From NCBI GenBank assembly GCA_947448885.1, contig CANFPJ010000009.1, positions 1 to 48,581 on the forward strand: a DNA stretch of 48,581 nucleotides, written 5' to 3'. Position numbers and translations under genes: made by a program. The notes beneath the pieces were generated by a model. It saw only the letters and a program-made list of their open reading frames with translations, searched no databases and was not told the origin of the DNA. Of this stretch, positions 36,183 to 44,449 are shown one piece after another; positions within the stretch are counted from its first letter, which is position 1; each line of letters begins with the position of its first letter. Source of the stretch: Comamonadaceae bacterium (GTDB lineage: Bacteria; Pseudomonadota; Gammaproteobacteria; Burkholderiales; Burkholderiaceae_C).

Positions 36183-36324
36183 CTTGTATATTCTAATTTG
36201 GTATTGAGCGTGAATGAAAGCTGGGTGGAACTGGCGGGTGCAAGTTCAAGCCATTTTTCACTGGACACCGTTGGAAATAATCCGCGGGCCGCATGGATTA
36301 AAAACGCAAACCCAAGGAAACATT

Positions 36325-36654
36325 GTGGACATGTCCGGCATTCCGTTTGGCACCACCGATTGGTCCAGCATCGATCGAACCGAGCATCGGGGAGAACGTG
36401 GGGTTGCGCACTGGCGCACCCAACAGTTTGGCCATATCCGGGTGCGCATGGTTGAGTACTCAGCAGGCTACTTGGCAGACCATTGGTGCAGCAAGGGTCA
36501 CATCTTGCTGTGCCTGGCGGGTGAGCTGCACACAGAATTGGAAGATGGTCGAACATTTGTCCTCAAGCCCGGCATGAGCTACCAGGTGGCTGACCATGCA
36601 GAACCCCATCGATCCTCCACATCCATCCCCACGCGGTTGTTCATCGTGGATTGA
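36325..36654 (+). CDS. DHCW-motif cupin fold protein
   Basis: About 109 residues. The conserved block LADHWCSKGHILLCLAGEL and QVADHAEPHRSST are those of the small DHCW cupin family, with His residues suited to metal binding. Function unknown. AAGGA at 36314-36318 is 6 bases from the GTG at 36325 and 12 from the ATG at 36331, so GTG is preferred. A longer open frame from 36214 lacks support. Divergent from the TAXI gene with 142 bases between. Confidence 0.83.
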   Translation: MDMSGIPFGTTDWSSIDRTEHRGERGVAHWRTQQFGHIRVRMVEYSAGYLADHWCSKGHILLCLAGELHTELEDGRTFVLKPGMSYQVADHAEPHRSSTSIPTRLFIVD

Positions 36655-36694
36655 ACCGTTGCGCCAGGTACATGTGTCCGACTTCAAGACTTGG

Positions 36695-36708
36695 CACATG
36701 GGCATGTG
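36695..36708. repeat. CACATG-GG-CATGTG palindrome before the FKBP gene
   Basis: Six-base inverted repeat 36 bases upstream of the FKBP start; a further CATGTG lies at 36671-36676. Possible operator. The 36655-36743 gap shows no clear terminator. Confidence 0.4.
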
Positions 36709-36743
36709 AAAATGCAACCCATATATTCTCGGGAAATTTCCAC

Positions 36744-37190
36744 ATGAACTTTAAAAATCCGTTATTCGCGGCAATCGGCTTGTGCGCCTTTTCCATTTCG
36801 TCGGTTGGGGCGCAAAACGACTTTGCCCAAACGGCCGCCAAAGAGCCCGGTGCGAAAGTGACGGCTTCGGGTTTGGTGTATCGATCGCTCCAAGATGGTC
36901 AAGGCGCCAGCCCCATGGCCACTGACAAAGTCAAAGTGCATTACCGAGGCACTTTTCCCGATGGCAAGGAATTTGACAGTTCGTACAAACGCAACCAGCC
37001 GATTGACTTTCCCTTGAATGGGGTGATCGCTTGTTGGACCGAAGGGGTTCAATTGATGAAAGTGGGTGGCAAGGCCAAATTGACTTGCCCACCCGCCATT
37101 GCCTACGGTGCCCGAGGCGCTGGAGGCGTGATTCCCCCCAATGCAACCCTTCAATTTGAGGTTGAGTTGATCGCCATTGCGGGCAAGTGA
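36744..37190 (+). CDS. Periplasmic FKBP-type peptidyl-prolyl isomerase
   Basis: 148 residues. Signal peptide to about 23 (SISSVGA/QND). FKBP domain from about residue 45: VKVHYRGTFPDGKEFDSSY, PIDFPLNGVIACWTEGVQLM, and AIAYGARGAGGVIPPNATLQFEVELI, with the active-site aromatic and Asp residues present. It catalyses proline cis/trans isomerisation during folding of exported proteins. The single-domain form lacks the dimerisation domain of FkpA/Mip. Likely a monocistronic unit. Confidence 0.94.
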   Translation: MNFKNPLFAAIGLCAFSISSVGAQNDFAQTAAKEPGAKVTASGLVYRSLQDGQGASPMATDKVKVHYRGTFPDGKEFDSSYKRNQPIDFPLNGVIACWTEGVQLMKVGGKAKLTCPPAIAYGARGAGGVIPPNATLQFEVELIAIAGK

Positions 37191-37248
37191 AAAACCACAC
37201 ACGGGCCAACAATTTCACCCATTGATCCCCGCTTGATTCCGACCGAAT

Positions 37249-37470
37249 ATGCGCACCGTGCCACCGCCAAAAACCAAGGGTCCCGCATCGTATTTCCCTG
37301 CCATTGAAAAGAAATATGGCCAACCCATCACGCACTGGATCGATTTGGTTCAGGCGAAAAAAGGCATGAAGCACATGGAAATGGTGAATTGGTTAAAGGC
37401 CGCGCATGGTCTGGGCCATGGGCACGCCAATGCAATCGTTGCCCATTGCTTGGCGAACCTGTCTGGGTGA
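37249..37470 (+). CDS. DUF4287 domain protein
   Basis: 73 residues, soluble. The segment GPASYFPAIEKKYGQPITHW and the HMEMVNWLKAAHGLGHGHAN end correspond to the DUF4287 family, short helical proteins of unknown function. No partner gene is evident; the neighbouring FKBP gene ends 58 bases upstream and no shared function is apparent. No obvious ribosome-binding site, so the exact start (ATG 37249) is moderately sure. Confidence 0.8.
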   Translation: MRTVPPPKTKGPASYFPAIEKKYGQPITHWIDLVQAKKGMKHMEMVNWLKAAHGLGHGHANAIVAHCLANLSG

Positions 37471-37621
37471 TGGATCGCCCCAGCGCAACCCGGTTTGCTG
37501 GCGCATCAGTTCTCCTGATTGGATTTGAATTTGAGGGTAAATCCCCGTCTCACTGGTGATGGAAGCAACCAAAATGACTTTTTGGCTTGCATTGAATTCT
37601 CAACCGATCAAAGGACTCAAT

Positions 37622-38686
37622 ATGAAACGGATGTGGTTTGCCATTGGCACCTTGCTGCTCATTTCGGCGTGTGCGCACCATCACCCCGGAGGCGCCCACG
37701 GATCGCCGACGGATCATTTCGGTGTCAAGGAGGTGGGCAGTTTTCACATCGGTGGACGGCAAGTCACTTTGTCGGGTTTGCCCGAAAAAGAAATCGTTTT
37801 CACAGCGGGCGCCGCGCCCTTCAAGGTCAATCCGAATGGCGACTTTGAGGTCGAGCAAATGTATGTTCAATACGTTAAGTTGCATGAACACTTTCGCAAA
37901 GCCAAGTACCCATTGCTCATGTGGCACGGTGGTGGCTTGGCGGGCGTGACCTGGGAGACCAAGCCTGACGGCAAGCCGGGTTGGCAAAACTTTTTTCTCA
38001 AAGCTGGACACGATGTGTATGTCAGTGATGCCGTAGAGCGCGGCCGTGCCTCTTGGGCCCGCTACCCAGAGATTTTCAAAACCGAGCCCTTTTTCAGAAC
38101 CAAAAAGGAAGCTTGGGAATTGTTCCGTTTGGGTCCTGAGGGCTCGTACCAAACCGATCCTGCCAAACGCATCGCTTATCTGGAGGGGACGCAGTTCCCG
38201 GTAGAAGCTTTCGACCAGTTTGGCAAGCAAGGCATTCCCCGTTGGGCCACCAACGATTTGGCCACGCAAGCGGCCTACGACCAGTATGTTCAAAAAGTAT
38301 GTCCTTGCGTCATCATGGTTCACAGCCAAGGTGGCAACTTCACCTTCAGTGCCGCGCTCAAAGCACCAGGGATGGTCAAGGCAGTGATCGCGGTGGAACC
38401 CTCAGGCGTGCCTGGGGACAAGGTCGACATCACGGCCTTGAAGGGAATTCCGCATTTGTTTGTGTGGGGAGATTACTTGGACCGTTATCCCTTGTGGCAA
38501 AAAATTGCGCCCAATGTTGACCGGTTTGAACAGGCGTTGCGCCAACAAGGCACGGATGTCACCCGCATTGACCTGCCCAAAACAGGTGTGCGTGGAAATT
38601 CCCACATGCTGATGATGGATCGCAATTCAGATGCCATCGCTCAGCTGATTCAAGACTGGATGGTCAGCAAAAACTTGACCCGATGA
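37622..38686 (+). CDS. Alpha/beta hydrolase lipoprotein, esterase-713-like
   Basis: 354 residues. N-terminus MKRMWFAIGTLLLISAC is a lipoprotein signal with Cys17. The hydrolase domain has the oxyanion block LLMWHGGGLAGVTWETKPDG, nucleophile Ser235 in VHSQGG, probable acid Glu259 in AVEPSG, and His328 in NSHMLMMDRN. This order, including the unusual Glu acid, recalls esterase 713 of Alcaligenes. Substrate unknown. AAAGGA about 8 bases upstream supports the ATG at 37622 over the longer frame. 37471-37621 holds no other clear feature. Confidence 0.86.
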   Translation: MKRMWFAIGTLLLISACAHHHPGGAHGSPTDHFGVKEVGSFHIGGRQVTLSGLPEKEIVFTAGAAPFKVNPNGDFEVEQMYVQYVKLHEHFRKAKYPLLMWHGGGLAGVTWETKPDGKPGWQNFFLKAGHDVYVSDAVERGRASWARYPEIFKTEPFFRTKKEAWELFRLGPEGSYQTDPAKRIAYLEGTQFPVEAFDQFGKQGIPRWATNDLATQAAYDQYVQKVCPCVIMVHSQGGNFTFSAALKAPGMVKAVIAVEPSGVPGDKVDITALKGIPHLFVWGDYLDRYPLWQKIAPNVDRFEQALRQQGTDVTRIDLPKTGVRGNSHMLMMDRNSDAIAQLIQDWMVSKNLTR

Positions 38687-38759
38687 CCTTCCTTGGGTGG
38701 CGCGGCGCCGGTCCCCAAGGGGATGGCAACAGTCGTGCTAGAATATTTCTTTTTTGAAT

Positions 38760-38836
38760 GCGGCTGTAGCTCAGTTGGATAGAGTACTTGGCTACGAACC
38801 AAGGGGTCGTGGGTTCGATTCCTGCCAGCCGCACCA
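38760..38836 (+). tRNA. tRNA-Arg (anticodon ACG)
   Basis: 77 bases including encoded CCA. Acceptor GCGGCTG pairs with CAGCCGC, discriminator A. Anticodon arm CTTGG-CTACGAA-CCAAG gives ACG, which is edited to ICG and reads CGU/CGC/CGA. The T loop TTCGATT is normal. It closes the accessory-looking stretch that began after the CAT tRNA. Confidence 0.97.
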
Positions 38837-38843
38837 TTCTCAT

Positions 38844-38875
38844 AACCTGCTTTCTTCGGACAGCAGGTTTTTTTT
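38844..38875 (+). terminator. Intrinsic terminator between tRNA-Arg and greB
   Basis: Stem AACCTGCT/AGCAGGTT (38844-38851 and 38862-38869), 10-base loop, and a run of eight T ending at 38875. It ends the tRNA transcript but lies only 12 bases before the greB ATG, so it is also part of any greB leader. Confidence 0.88.
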
Positions 38876-38887
38876 CGGTCGATTCCC

Positions 38888-39454
38888 ATGAGCAAAGCCT
38901 TTACCCGCGAAAGCGATGGCGATGGCGAAGATGATGAGCCATATGGTTTACCACCGATTCCCGCCGGTGCGAAGAACTACATCACGCCCGCCGGTTATGC
39001 CCGCATCCGCGCCGAACTCCTTGAATTGATCGACCACGAGCGACCCAAGGTGGTTGAGGTGGTGCATTGGGCTGCCAGCAACGGCGACCGGTCTGAAAAC
39101 GGTGACTACATTTACGGCAAAAAGCGATTGCGTGAAATTGACCGCCGCATCCGGTTTTTGACCGGTCGCTTGGAGTTGGCCGAGGTGAGCGACCCCAGCA
39201 TCCACCATGGCAGTGATCAGGTTTTTTTTGGCGCTTGCGTCACCTATGCCACGCCCGATGGCCATGAAAAAACCATCACCATTTTGGGCATTGACGAAGC
39301 GGACAGCTTGCAAGGCCAGGTGAGCTGGGTCTCGCCTGTGGCGCGGAGTTTGTTGAAATCGCGTGTGGGCGACGAGGTTCGATTGACCACGCCTGCGGGT
39401 GTGCAGACCCTTGAAGTGTTGTCGGTGGTTTACCCCAAGCCCAATGGCGCTTAA
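38888..39454 (+). CDS. greB: Transcription elongation factor GreB
   Basis: 188 residues. The N-terminal coiled coil carries the acidic catalytic tip in SNGDRSENGDYIYGKKRLRE; the C-terminal FKBP-like domain begins near residue 110 (VFFGACVTYATPDG). GreB rescues backtracked RNA polymerase by stimulating transcript cleavage. An extra acidic N-terminal stretch of about 20 residues (SDGDGEDDEPYG) precedes the core. There is no good Shine-Dalgarno, and the ATG follows a terminator hairpin by 12 bases. Converges with spoT. Confidence 0.95.
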   Translation: MSKAFTRESDGDGEDDEPYGLPPIPAGAKNYITPAGYARIRAELLELIDHERPKVVEVVHWAASNGDRSENGDYIYGKKRLREIDRRIRFLTGRLELAEVSDPSIHHGSDQVFFGACVTYATPDGHEKTITILGIDEADSLQGQVSWVSPVARSLLKSRVGDEVRLTTPAGVQTLEVLSVVYPKPNGA

Positions 39455-39467
39455 GCCCTTGGCAAGG

Positions 39468-41726
39468 TCAATGGCCGCGGCCCGTTAAGGCGGGTGACGT
39501 CACCCGATGGGCCTGAACCACTGAGGGCGTTCGGCGCAAATTGCGCAACACCGTGTCCAGGTGACTGGTGTCGCGGACAGCGATCACAAAACGCAATTCA
39601 ATGGCCGCTTCACCGGTGGTTTCATCGGCCATGTTGACCCGGGTGATGTCCGCCTCGGCACTGGTCATGGCGGTGGCCACGCGGGCCAAAACCCCTTTGC
39701 CATTGTTGACGGTCACGACCAGTTCGGACTCAAACGTGCGCGCGGGCTCTTCTGACCATTCCACCCCCATGAAACGTTCGCGGTCCTTGTAGAGCAAGCG
39801 TTGTCCCACGCCGCAGTCGCTGGTGTGGATGATGAGCCCTTCGCCACGCCCCAAGTAGCCCAATATGGCGTCGCCTGGGATGGGGCGGCAGCAAGGCGCA
39901 AATTGCACCGACGCGTTTTCGCTGCCGTCGATCAGCACCGAACCCTGTGACACGGTTTCGTGGGCGGTGAAGCGCTCACGGCTGAGGAGCAAGGGGTCAG
40001 GTTTTTCGCCGATTTCGCTGAGCAAGCCCACCAAACGCTTGGCCACGATGTGCGCCACGCGCTTGCCCAGGCCGATGTCGGTGAGCAACTCATCACGGCT
40101 GCGGCTGCCGGTGAAACGCAGCAAGCGATCCCACAGCCCTGCGTGTGGCCCTTCGTGGTCGGGCAGGCCCTCAAAACCTTCGGCGCGCAGGGCTTGGAGT
40201 AGCATCTTTTGCCCCATTTGGGTGGATTCAACCTGGGCCAAGCCCTTGAGGTAGTGGCGTATTTTGGAGCGTGCTCGACCGGTGCGCACAAACCCCAGCC
40301 AGGCCGGGTTGGGCGCGGCCACGGGTGAGGTGATGATTTCCACCACATCGCCATTGCGCAGCTCGGTGCGCAACGGCACCGAATCCCCATTGATCTTGAC
40401 CGCCATGGTGCGGTCACCAATGTTGCTGTGCACCGCATAGGCAAAGTCGACGGCAGTGGCCCCGCGCGGCATGGCCATGATGCGGCTTTTCGGGGTGAAA
40501 ACGTATACCGCGTCGGGGAACAAATCGACTTTCACGTGGTCCCAAAACTCGGACGCGTCGTGGGTTTCGTCTTGAATGTCCAGCAATGATTGCAGCCATT
40601 TGGCGCCCAGGCGTTCGGCTTGTTCGGCACTTTGGCGGTCGTTTTTGTACAACCAATGGGCCGCCACGCCGGACTCGGCCACCACGTTCATGGCCTGGGT
40701 GCGCAATTGAAACTCCACATTGGTGCCAGACGGTCCGACCACTGTGGTGTGCAATGACTGGTAACCATTGAGTTTGGCAATCGCGATGTGGTCCTTGAAG
40801 CGCCCCGGCACCGGTTTGTAGAGTTGGTGCAGCAGCCCCAGCGCGGTGTAACACTCGGTGACACCGCCCAGGATCAAGCGAAAGCCATACAAATCATTGA
40901 CCTGGGCAAAGCTCAGGTTTTTGGTGTCCATTTTTTTATAAATCGAGTGCAGGGTTTTTTCGCGTCCGGTGATTTGCATGGCCAGACCGGTTTTTTGAAA
41001 AATGCCCTCGACTTCGTGCTGGACTTTTTTCATCACATCGCGACGGCGGTTGCGCGCACGGGTGATGGCTTTCTCCAGCACCTTGTAACGCCACGGCATC
41101 AGGTGCCGGAAGGACAAATCTTGCAGCTCGCGGTAGGTTTGGTTCAGGCCCAATCGGTTGGCGATGGGCACATAAATGTCCAAGGTTTCGCTGGCGATGC
41201 GCCGCCATTTCTCAACTGGCATGTCTGACAAGGTGCGCATGTTGTGGCTGCGGTCGGCCAGTTTGATCAAAATGACACGCACGTCGCGGGCCATGGCCAA
41301 GAGCATTTTTCGAAACGACTCGGCTTGGTTTTCTTCGCGGGTATCAAACTGCAATTTGTCCAGTTTGGTCAGGCCATCCACCAGCTCGGCCACGGTGGGG
41401 CCAAACTTTTCAATCAATTCGGTTTTGACAATGCCGCAGTCTTCCAGCACATCATGCAGCAAAGCCGCCATCAGGGCCTGGGCGTCCAGCTTCCACTGGG
41501 CACACTGGGCTGCCACGGCGATGGGGTGGGTGATGTAGGGTTCACCGCTGCTGCGCAATTGGCCCAGATGCGCTTCATCGGCCAAACGGTAAGCGCGCCG
41601 GACTTGCTCAACCTCGTCCGTGGAGAGGTAGTCCAGTTTGGCCATCAAGGCGGCGAAACTGGCCGCCGCCGCATTGGCCGCTGCGTGGGCGGGCTTGGCA
41701 GGTTGGGTCGGGCTGAGGGTGTTCAC
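39468..41726 (-). CDS. spoT: Bifunctional (p)ppGpp synthetase/hydrolase
   Basis: 752 residues from the GTG at 41726-41724. HD hydrolase motif intact (LLHDVLEDC), synthetase domain with GREKTLHSIYKKM, YGFRLILGG and PGRFKDHIAIAKLNGYQSLH (RxKD rather than ExDD), then TGS (SRIMAMPRGATAVDFAYAVH) and ACT (LVVTVNNGKGVLARVATAM) domains. It makes and degrades (p)ppGpp. A TTG start at 41765 is in frame but lies only 16 bases from the rpoZ terminator T tract. Downstream of rpoZ in the usual gmk-rpoZ-spoT order. Confidence 0.95.
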   Translation of the reverse strand: MNTLSPTQPAKPAHAAANAAAASFAALMAKLDYLSTDEVEQVRRAYRLADEAHLGQLRSSGEPYITHPIAVAAQCAQWKLDAQALMAALLHDVLEDCGIVKTELIEKFGPTVAELVDGLTKLDKLQFDTREENQAESFRKMLLAMARDVRVILIKLADRSHNMRTLSDMPVEKWRRIASETLDIYVPIANRLGLNQTYRELQDLSFRHLMPWRYKVLEKAITRARNRRRDVMKKVQHEVEGIFQKTGLAMQITGREKTLHSIYKKMDTKNLSFAQVNDLYGFRLILGGVTECYTALGLLHQLYKPVPGRFKDHIAIAKLNGYQSLHTTVVGPSGTNVEFQLRTQAMNVVAESGVAAHWLYKNDRQSAEQAERLGAKWLQSLLDIQDETHDASEFWDHVKVDLFPDAVYVFTPKSRIMAMPRGATAVDFAYAVHSNIGDRTMAVKINGDSVPLRTELRNGDVVEIITSPVAAPNPAWLGFVRTGRARSKIRHYLKGLAQVESTQMGQKMLLQALRAEGFEGLPDHEGPHAGLWDRLLRFTGSRSRDELLTDIGLGKRVAHIVAKRLVGLLSEIGEKPDPLLLSRERFTAHETVSQGSVLIDGSENASVQFAPCCRPIPGDAILGYLGRGEGLIIHTSDCGVGQRLLYKDRERFMGVEWSEEPARTFESELVVTVNNGKGVLARVATAMTSAEADITRVNMADETTGEAAIELRFVIAVRDTSHLDTVLRNLRRTPSVVQAHRVTSPALTGRGH

Positions 41727-41780
41727 AGCCTTGACTGTATCAATTTGTCGTTGGACCAGCCCCAACGCCGGTCAAAGGCG

Positions 41781-41808
41781 AAAAAAAACACCGCCTTGGC
41801 GGTGTTTT
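41781..41808 (-). terminator. Intrinsic terminator after rpoZ
   Basis: On the reverse strand AAAACACCGCC-AA-GGCGGTG followed by eight T residues; stem of 7 GC-rich pairs plus A-T pairs. It lies 18 bases after the rpoZ stop and before spoT, so spoT expression may need read-through or its own promoter. Confidence 0.9.
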
Positions 41809-41826
41809 GGGAAGCGTGGTGAGGCT

Positions 41827-42030
41827 TTAGCCGGGCACTTTTTTCAGCATTTCCAGACCGATTTTGCCAGCGGCGATTTCGCGCAGCGCTGTCACGCCGG
41901 GCTTGTTCTTGCTTTCAATTTTCGGGGTGTGGCCCTGGCTGATCATGCGCGCACGGTAGGTGGCGGCCAATACGAGTTGAAAGCGATTGGGAATGAATTC
42001 CAGGCAGTCTTCGACGGTGATGCGGGCCAT
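41827..42030 (-). CDS. rpoZ: RNA polymerase omega subunit
   Basis: 67 residues. [20 protein letters not shown] is the conserved omega N-terminus, with the ATYRARMI helix. Omega helps fold beta-prime and, with DksA, binds ppGpp. GGAG is 9 bases upstream of the ATG at 42030-42028; the longer frame starting further upstream is rejected. It lies 17 bases after gmk and is followed by a strong terminator, then spoT. Confidence 0.96.
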   Translation of the reverse strand: MARITVEDCLEFIPNRFQLVLAATYRARMISQGHTPKIESKNKPGVTALREIAAGKIGLEMLKKVPG

Positions 42031-42047
42031 TGCTTTACTCCAGAGGG

Positions 42048-42668
42048 TCATTTCAATTTGAGGGCCTGAAAAATGTCAGCCCGAGCGCGTCGCAAGGCTT
42101 TGTATTTGAGCCGTTGCGAATGAACAATGGCCTTGAGGTCAAACAAAGCCCGTTCAAACAACTCATTGATTATAACGAAGTCAAATTTGGGGGCCTGAGA
42201 CATCTCATGGGCCGCGTTCTTGAGCCGCGTCTCGATCACGTCTGGGGTGTCTTCGCCCCGGTTTTGCAGCCGCGAGCGCAACTCATCCCAGCTTGGGGGC
42301 AAGATGAAGATGAGCACGGCATTGGCAAAAATCTTCTTGATTTGCAATGCACCTTGGTAATCGATTTCGAGCACCACATCGGCACCTTGGGCGATGCGTT
42401 GCTCGATGGACTCGCGCGAGGTGCCATAGCGGTGGCCATGCACCGTGGCCCATTCCAAAAAAGCTTCTTGTTGGATCAAGGCATCAAAGGCGTCATCGCT
42501 CACAAAGTGGTACTCGCGGCCGTCCTTTTCTTGCCCACGCGGTGGGCGGGTGGTGTGCGACACCGATGGCCGCACGGCCGCATCCAGCTCCATCAAAGCC
42601 TTGACCAGGCTCGATTTGCCTGCGCCACTGGGCGCTGCCACCACATACACATTGCCAGGGTAGTCCAT
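42048..42668 (-). CDS. gmk: Guanylate kinase
   Basis: 206 residues. P-loop [15 protein letters not shown] (about 11-25), the GMP-binding [19 protein letters not shown], and the [10 protein letters not shown] segment are all present. It phosphorylates GMP to GDP. Lies six bases after yicC and 17 bases before rpoZ on the reverse strand, a conserved gene order. Confidence 0.97.
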   Translation of the reverse strand: MDYPGNVYVVAAPSGAGKSSLVKALMELDAAVRPSVSHTTRPPRGQEKDGREYHFVSDDAFDALIQQEAFLEWATVHGHRYGTSRESIEQRIAQGADVVLEIDYQGALQIKKIFANAVLIFILPPSWDELRSRLQNRGEDTPDVIETRLKNAAHEMSQAPKFDFVIINELFERALFDLKAIVHSQRLKYKALRRARADIFQALKLK

Positions 42669-42674
42669 GGGTCT

Positions 42675-43592
42675 TTACTCCAGGTTTTGGACCTGTTCGC
42701 GCATTTGCTCGATCAGGACTTTCATGTCAACCCCAACGCGGGTCATCTCCAAGGCGGCTGATTTCGATCCCAGCGTGTTGGCTTCTCGGTGCAATTCTTG
42801 GATCAAAAAATCCAATCGCTTGCCAACCCCTTCTTTGGCCGGTGGGTGATTCAGGCATTGGGTGATTTCAGCCAGATGGGCGCCCAAACGCGTCAGCTCT
42901 TCGGCCACGTCGATGCGAATGGCAAAAGCAGTCGCTTCGCTCAAGGCCCGGTCTTGGGCCTGATCGGCATTGGCAGATTCCTGCCCCAGGCCCAAGGCTT
43001 CATGCCAGCGGTCCAAAAAACGTTGTCGTTGTTGGGCCACCAGGGTGGGCACCAAGGGCAAGGCCTTGGCCACCAAAGCCTGTAACTGGCCGACCTGCTC
43101 CAGCAAGTGCTGTCCCAAACGCTGACCTTCGCGGGAGCGGGCTTGCAGCAAGCTCGCCAGGGCATCCTGGGCCAATTGCAACAAGGCCGGCCCCAGATCT
43201 TGGGGGTTGGCCTGGGGCTGCACGGACCACTTGAGGATGTCAGCCACACTCAAACCCCGCGCCTGGGGCAAAACGGCTTGGACCTGTGTTTGCCATTGGG
43301 ACAATTGACCCAGCAAGGCGGCATCGGGCGGGGCCAAGCCTGCCTGCTGATCGGATTCGAGGTGTACCCGAACCTCCACTTTGCCGCGCTTGAGTTGGGC
43401 ACTGATCAGGTCGCGCAGCGCCGCCTCGTGCATGCGCAATTCATCGGGCATGCGAAAGCCGAGGTCCAAAAAGCGGCTGTTGACCGAGCGGATTTCCAAG
43501 CCCAGGCGAACCGGGGCTGAGGAAGACGGGGGTGAGGTGGACGCCAGCAGCACTTGGGTGCTGGCGTAACCAGTCATGCTGTAAATGGGCAC
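42675..43592 (-). CDS. YicC family endoribonuclease
   Basis: 305 residues. The N-terminus MPIYSMTGYASTQ and LEIRSVNSRFLDLGFRMPDE are family hallmarks; the C-terminus carries SKSAALEMTRVGVDMKVLIEQ, which forms part of the nuclease domain (DUF1732). YicC has been described as an endoribonuclease involved in small-RNA turnover. A 15-residue Ser/Pro insertion (STSPPSSSAPV) near residue 22 is unlike E. coli. First gene of the gmk-rpoZ group, divergent from rph. Confidence 0.93.
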   Translation of the reverse strand: MPIYSMTGYASTQVLLASTSPPSSSAPVRLGLEIRSVNSRFLDLGFRMPDELRMHEAALRDLISAQLKRGKVEVRVHLESDQQAGLAPPDAALLGQLSQWQTQVQAVLPQARGLSVADILKWSVQPQANPQDLGPALLQLAQDALASLLQARSREGQRLGQHLLEQVGQLQALVAKALPLVPTLVAQQRQRFLDRWHEALGLGQESANADQAQDRALSEATAFAIRIDVAEELTRLGAHLAEITQCLNHPPAKEGVGKRLDFLIQELHREANTLGSKSAALEMTRVGVDMKVLIEQMREQVQNLE

Positions 43593-43712
43593 GGTTGATC
43601 AGGGGCTGACAAAAAAGGATTATCTCAGGGACCAAGGCCTGGCCCTGGACCCGGGTGTGATATGCGGGACAATCGCGGCCTCAAATGATTGCCCAATTGG
43701 AAATTCACCCCC

Positions 43713-44438
43713 ATGACCTTGCCCGCCTCACGCCTGAACCGCGCCGTTGACCAGATGCGCCCCGTGCGCATCACCCGCCACTACACCATCCACGCCGAAG
43801 GCTCGGTGCTGATCGAGTTTGGCCAAACCAAGGTCTTGTGCACCGCCTCGGTGGAAGAAAAAGTCCCACCCCACAAGTGCGGGTCGGGGCAGGGTTGGGT
43901 CACCGCTGAGTACGGCATGCTGCCCCGCGCCACCCACACGCGCAGCGACCGCGAGGCGGCCAAAGGCAAACAAAGCGGGCGCACCCAAGAGATTCAACGC
44001 TTGATTGGCCGCTCTTTGCGGGCGGTGTTTGACTTGCAAGCCCTGGGTGAGCGCACGATTCAAATTGACTGCGATGTGTTGCAAGCCGATGGCGGCACCC
44101 GCACGGCCAGCATCACCGGCGCCTATGTCGCCGCCCAAGATGCCGTTCGCGGCTTGTTGGCCAGCGGCAAGATCAGCCAGTCGCCCATCACCCATTCGGT
44201 GGCCGCCATATCGGTGGGCATCCTCAAAGGCCTGCCATTGTTGGATTTGGAATACACCGAAGACTCCGCTTGCGACACCGACATGAATGTGGTGATGACG
44301 GGTGCTGGCCACTTCGTGGAGGTGCAAGGCACGGCTGAGGGCGCGGCCTTCACCCGCTTGGAAATGGACCAACTCTTGGTTTTGGCCGAAAAGGGCATCC
44401 AAGAATTGTTCGCTTTGCAACAACAAGCCCTGGGTTGA
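43713..44438 (+). CDS. rph: Ribonuclease PH
   Basis: 241 residues, the full family length. RNase PH motifs: [54 protein letters not shown], and [17 protein letters not shown]. It trims tRNA 3' ends phosphorolytically. I chose the ATG at 43713; an in-frame upstream TTG lacks support. The 120-base divergent gap to yicC has GGGACAAT near 43667-43674, a possible -10. The rdgB gene follows and would be coupled. Confidence 0.96.
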   Translation: MTLPASRLNRAVDQMRPVRITRHYTIHAEGSVLIEFGQTKVLCTASVEEKVPPHKCGSGQGWVTAEYGMLPRATHTRSDREAAKGKQSGRTQEIQRLIGRSLRAVFDLQALGERTIQIDCDVLQADGGTRTASITGAYVAAQDAVRGLLASGKISQSPITHSVAAISVGILKGLPLLDLEYTEDSACDTDMNVVMTGAGHFVEVQGTAEGAAFTRLEMDQLLVLAEKGIQELFALQQQALG

Positions 44439-44449
44439 AGGCTGGGGTC

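Noticed and set aside
36214-36324. 37-residue N-terminal extension of the DHCW cupin
   Set aside because: No ribosome-binding site at 36214, and family members start near MSGIPFGTTDW.
28559-38836. Classical tRNA-integrated genomic island
   Set aside because: No integrase, and the 3' ends of the two tRNAs are not repeated as att sites; only the weaker hotspot reading is kept.
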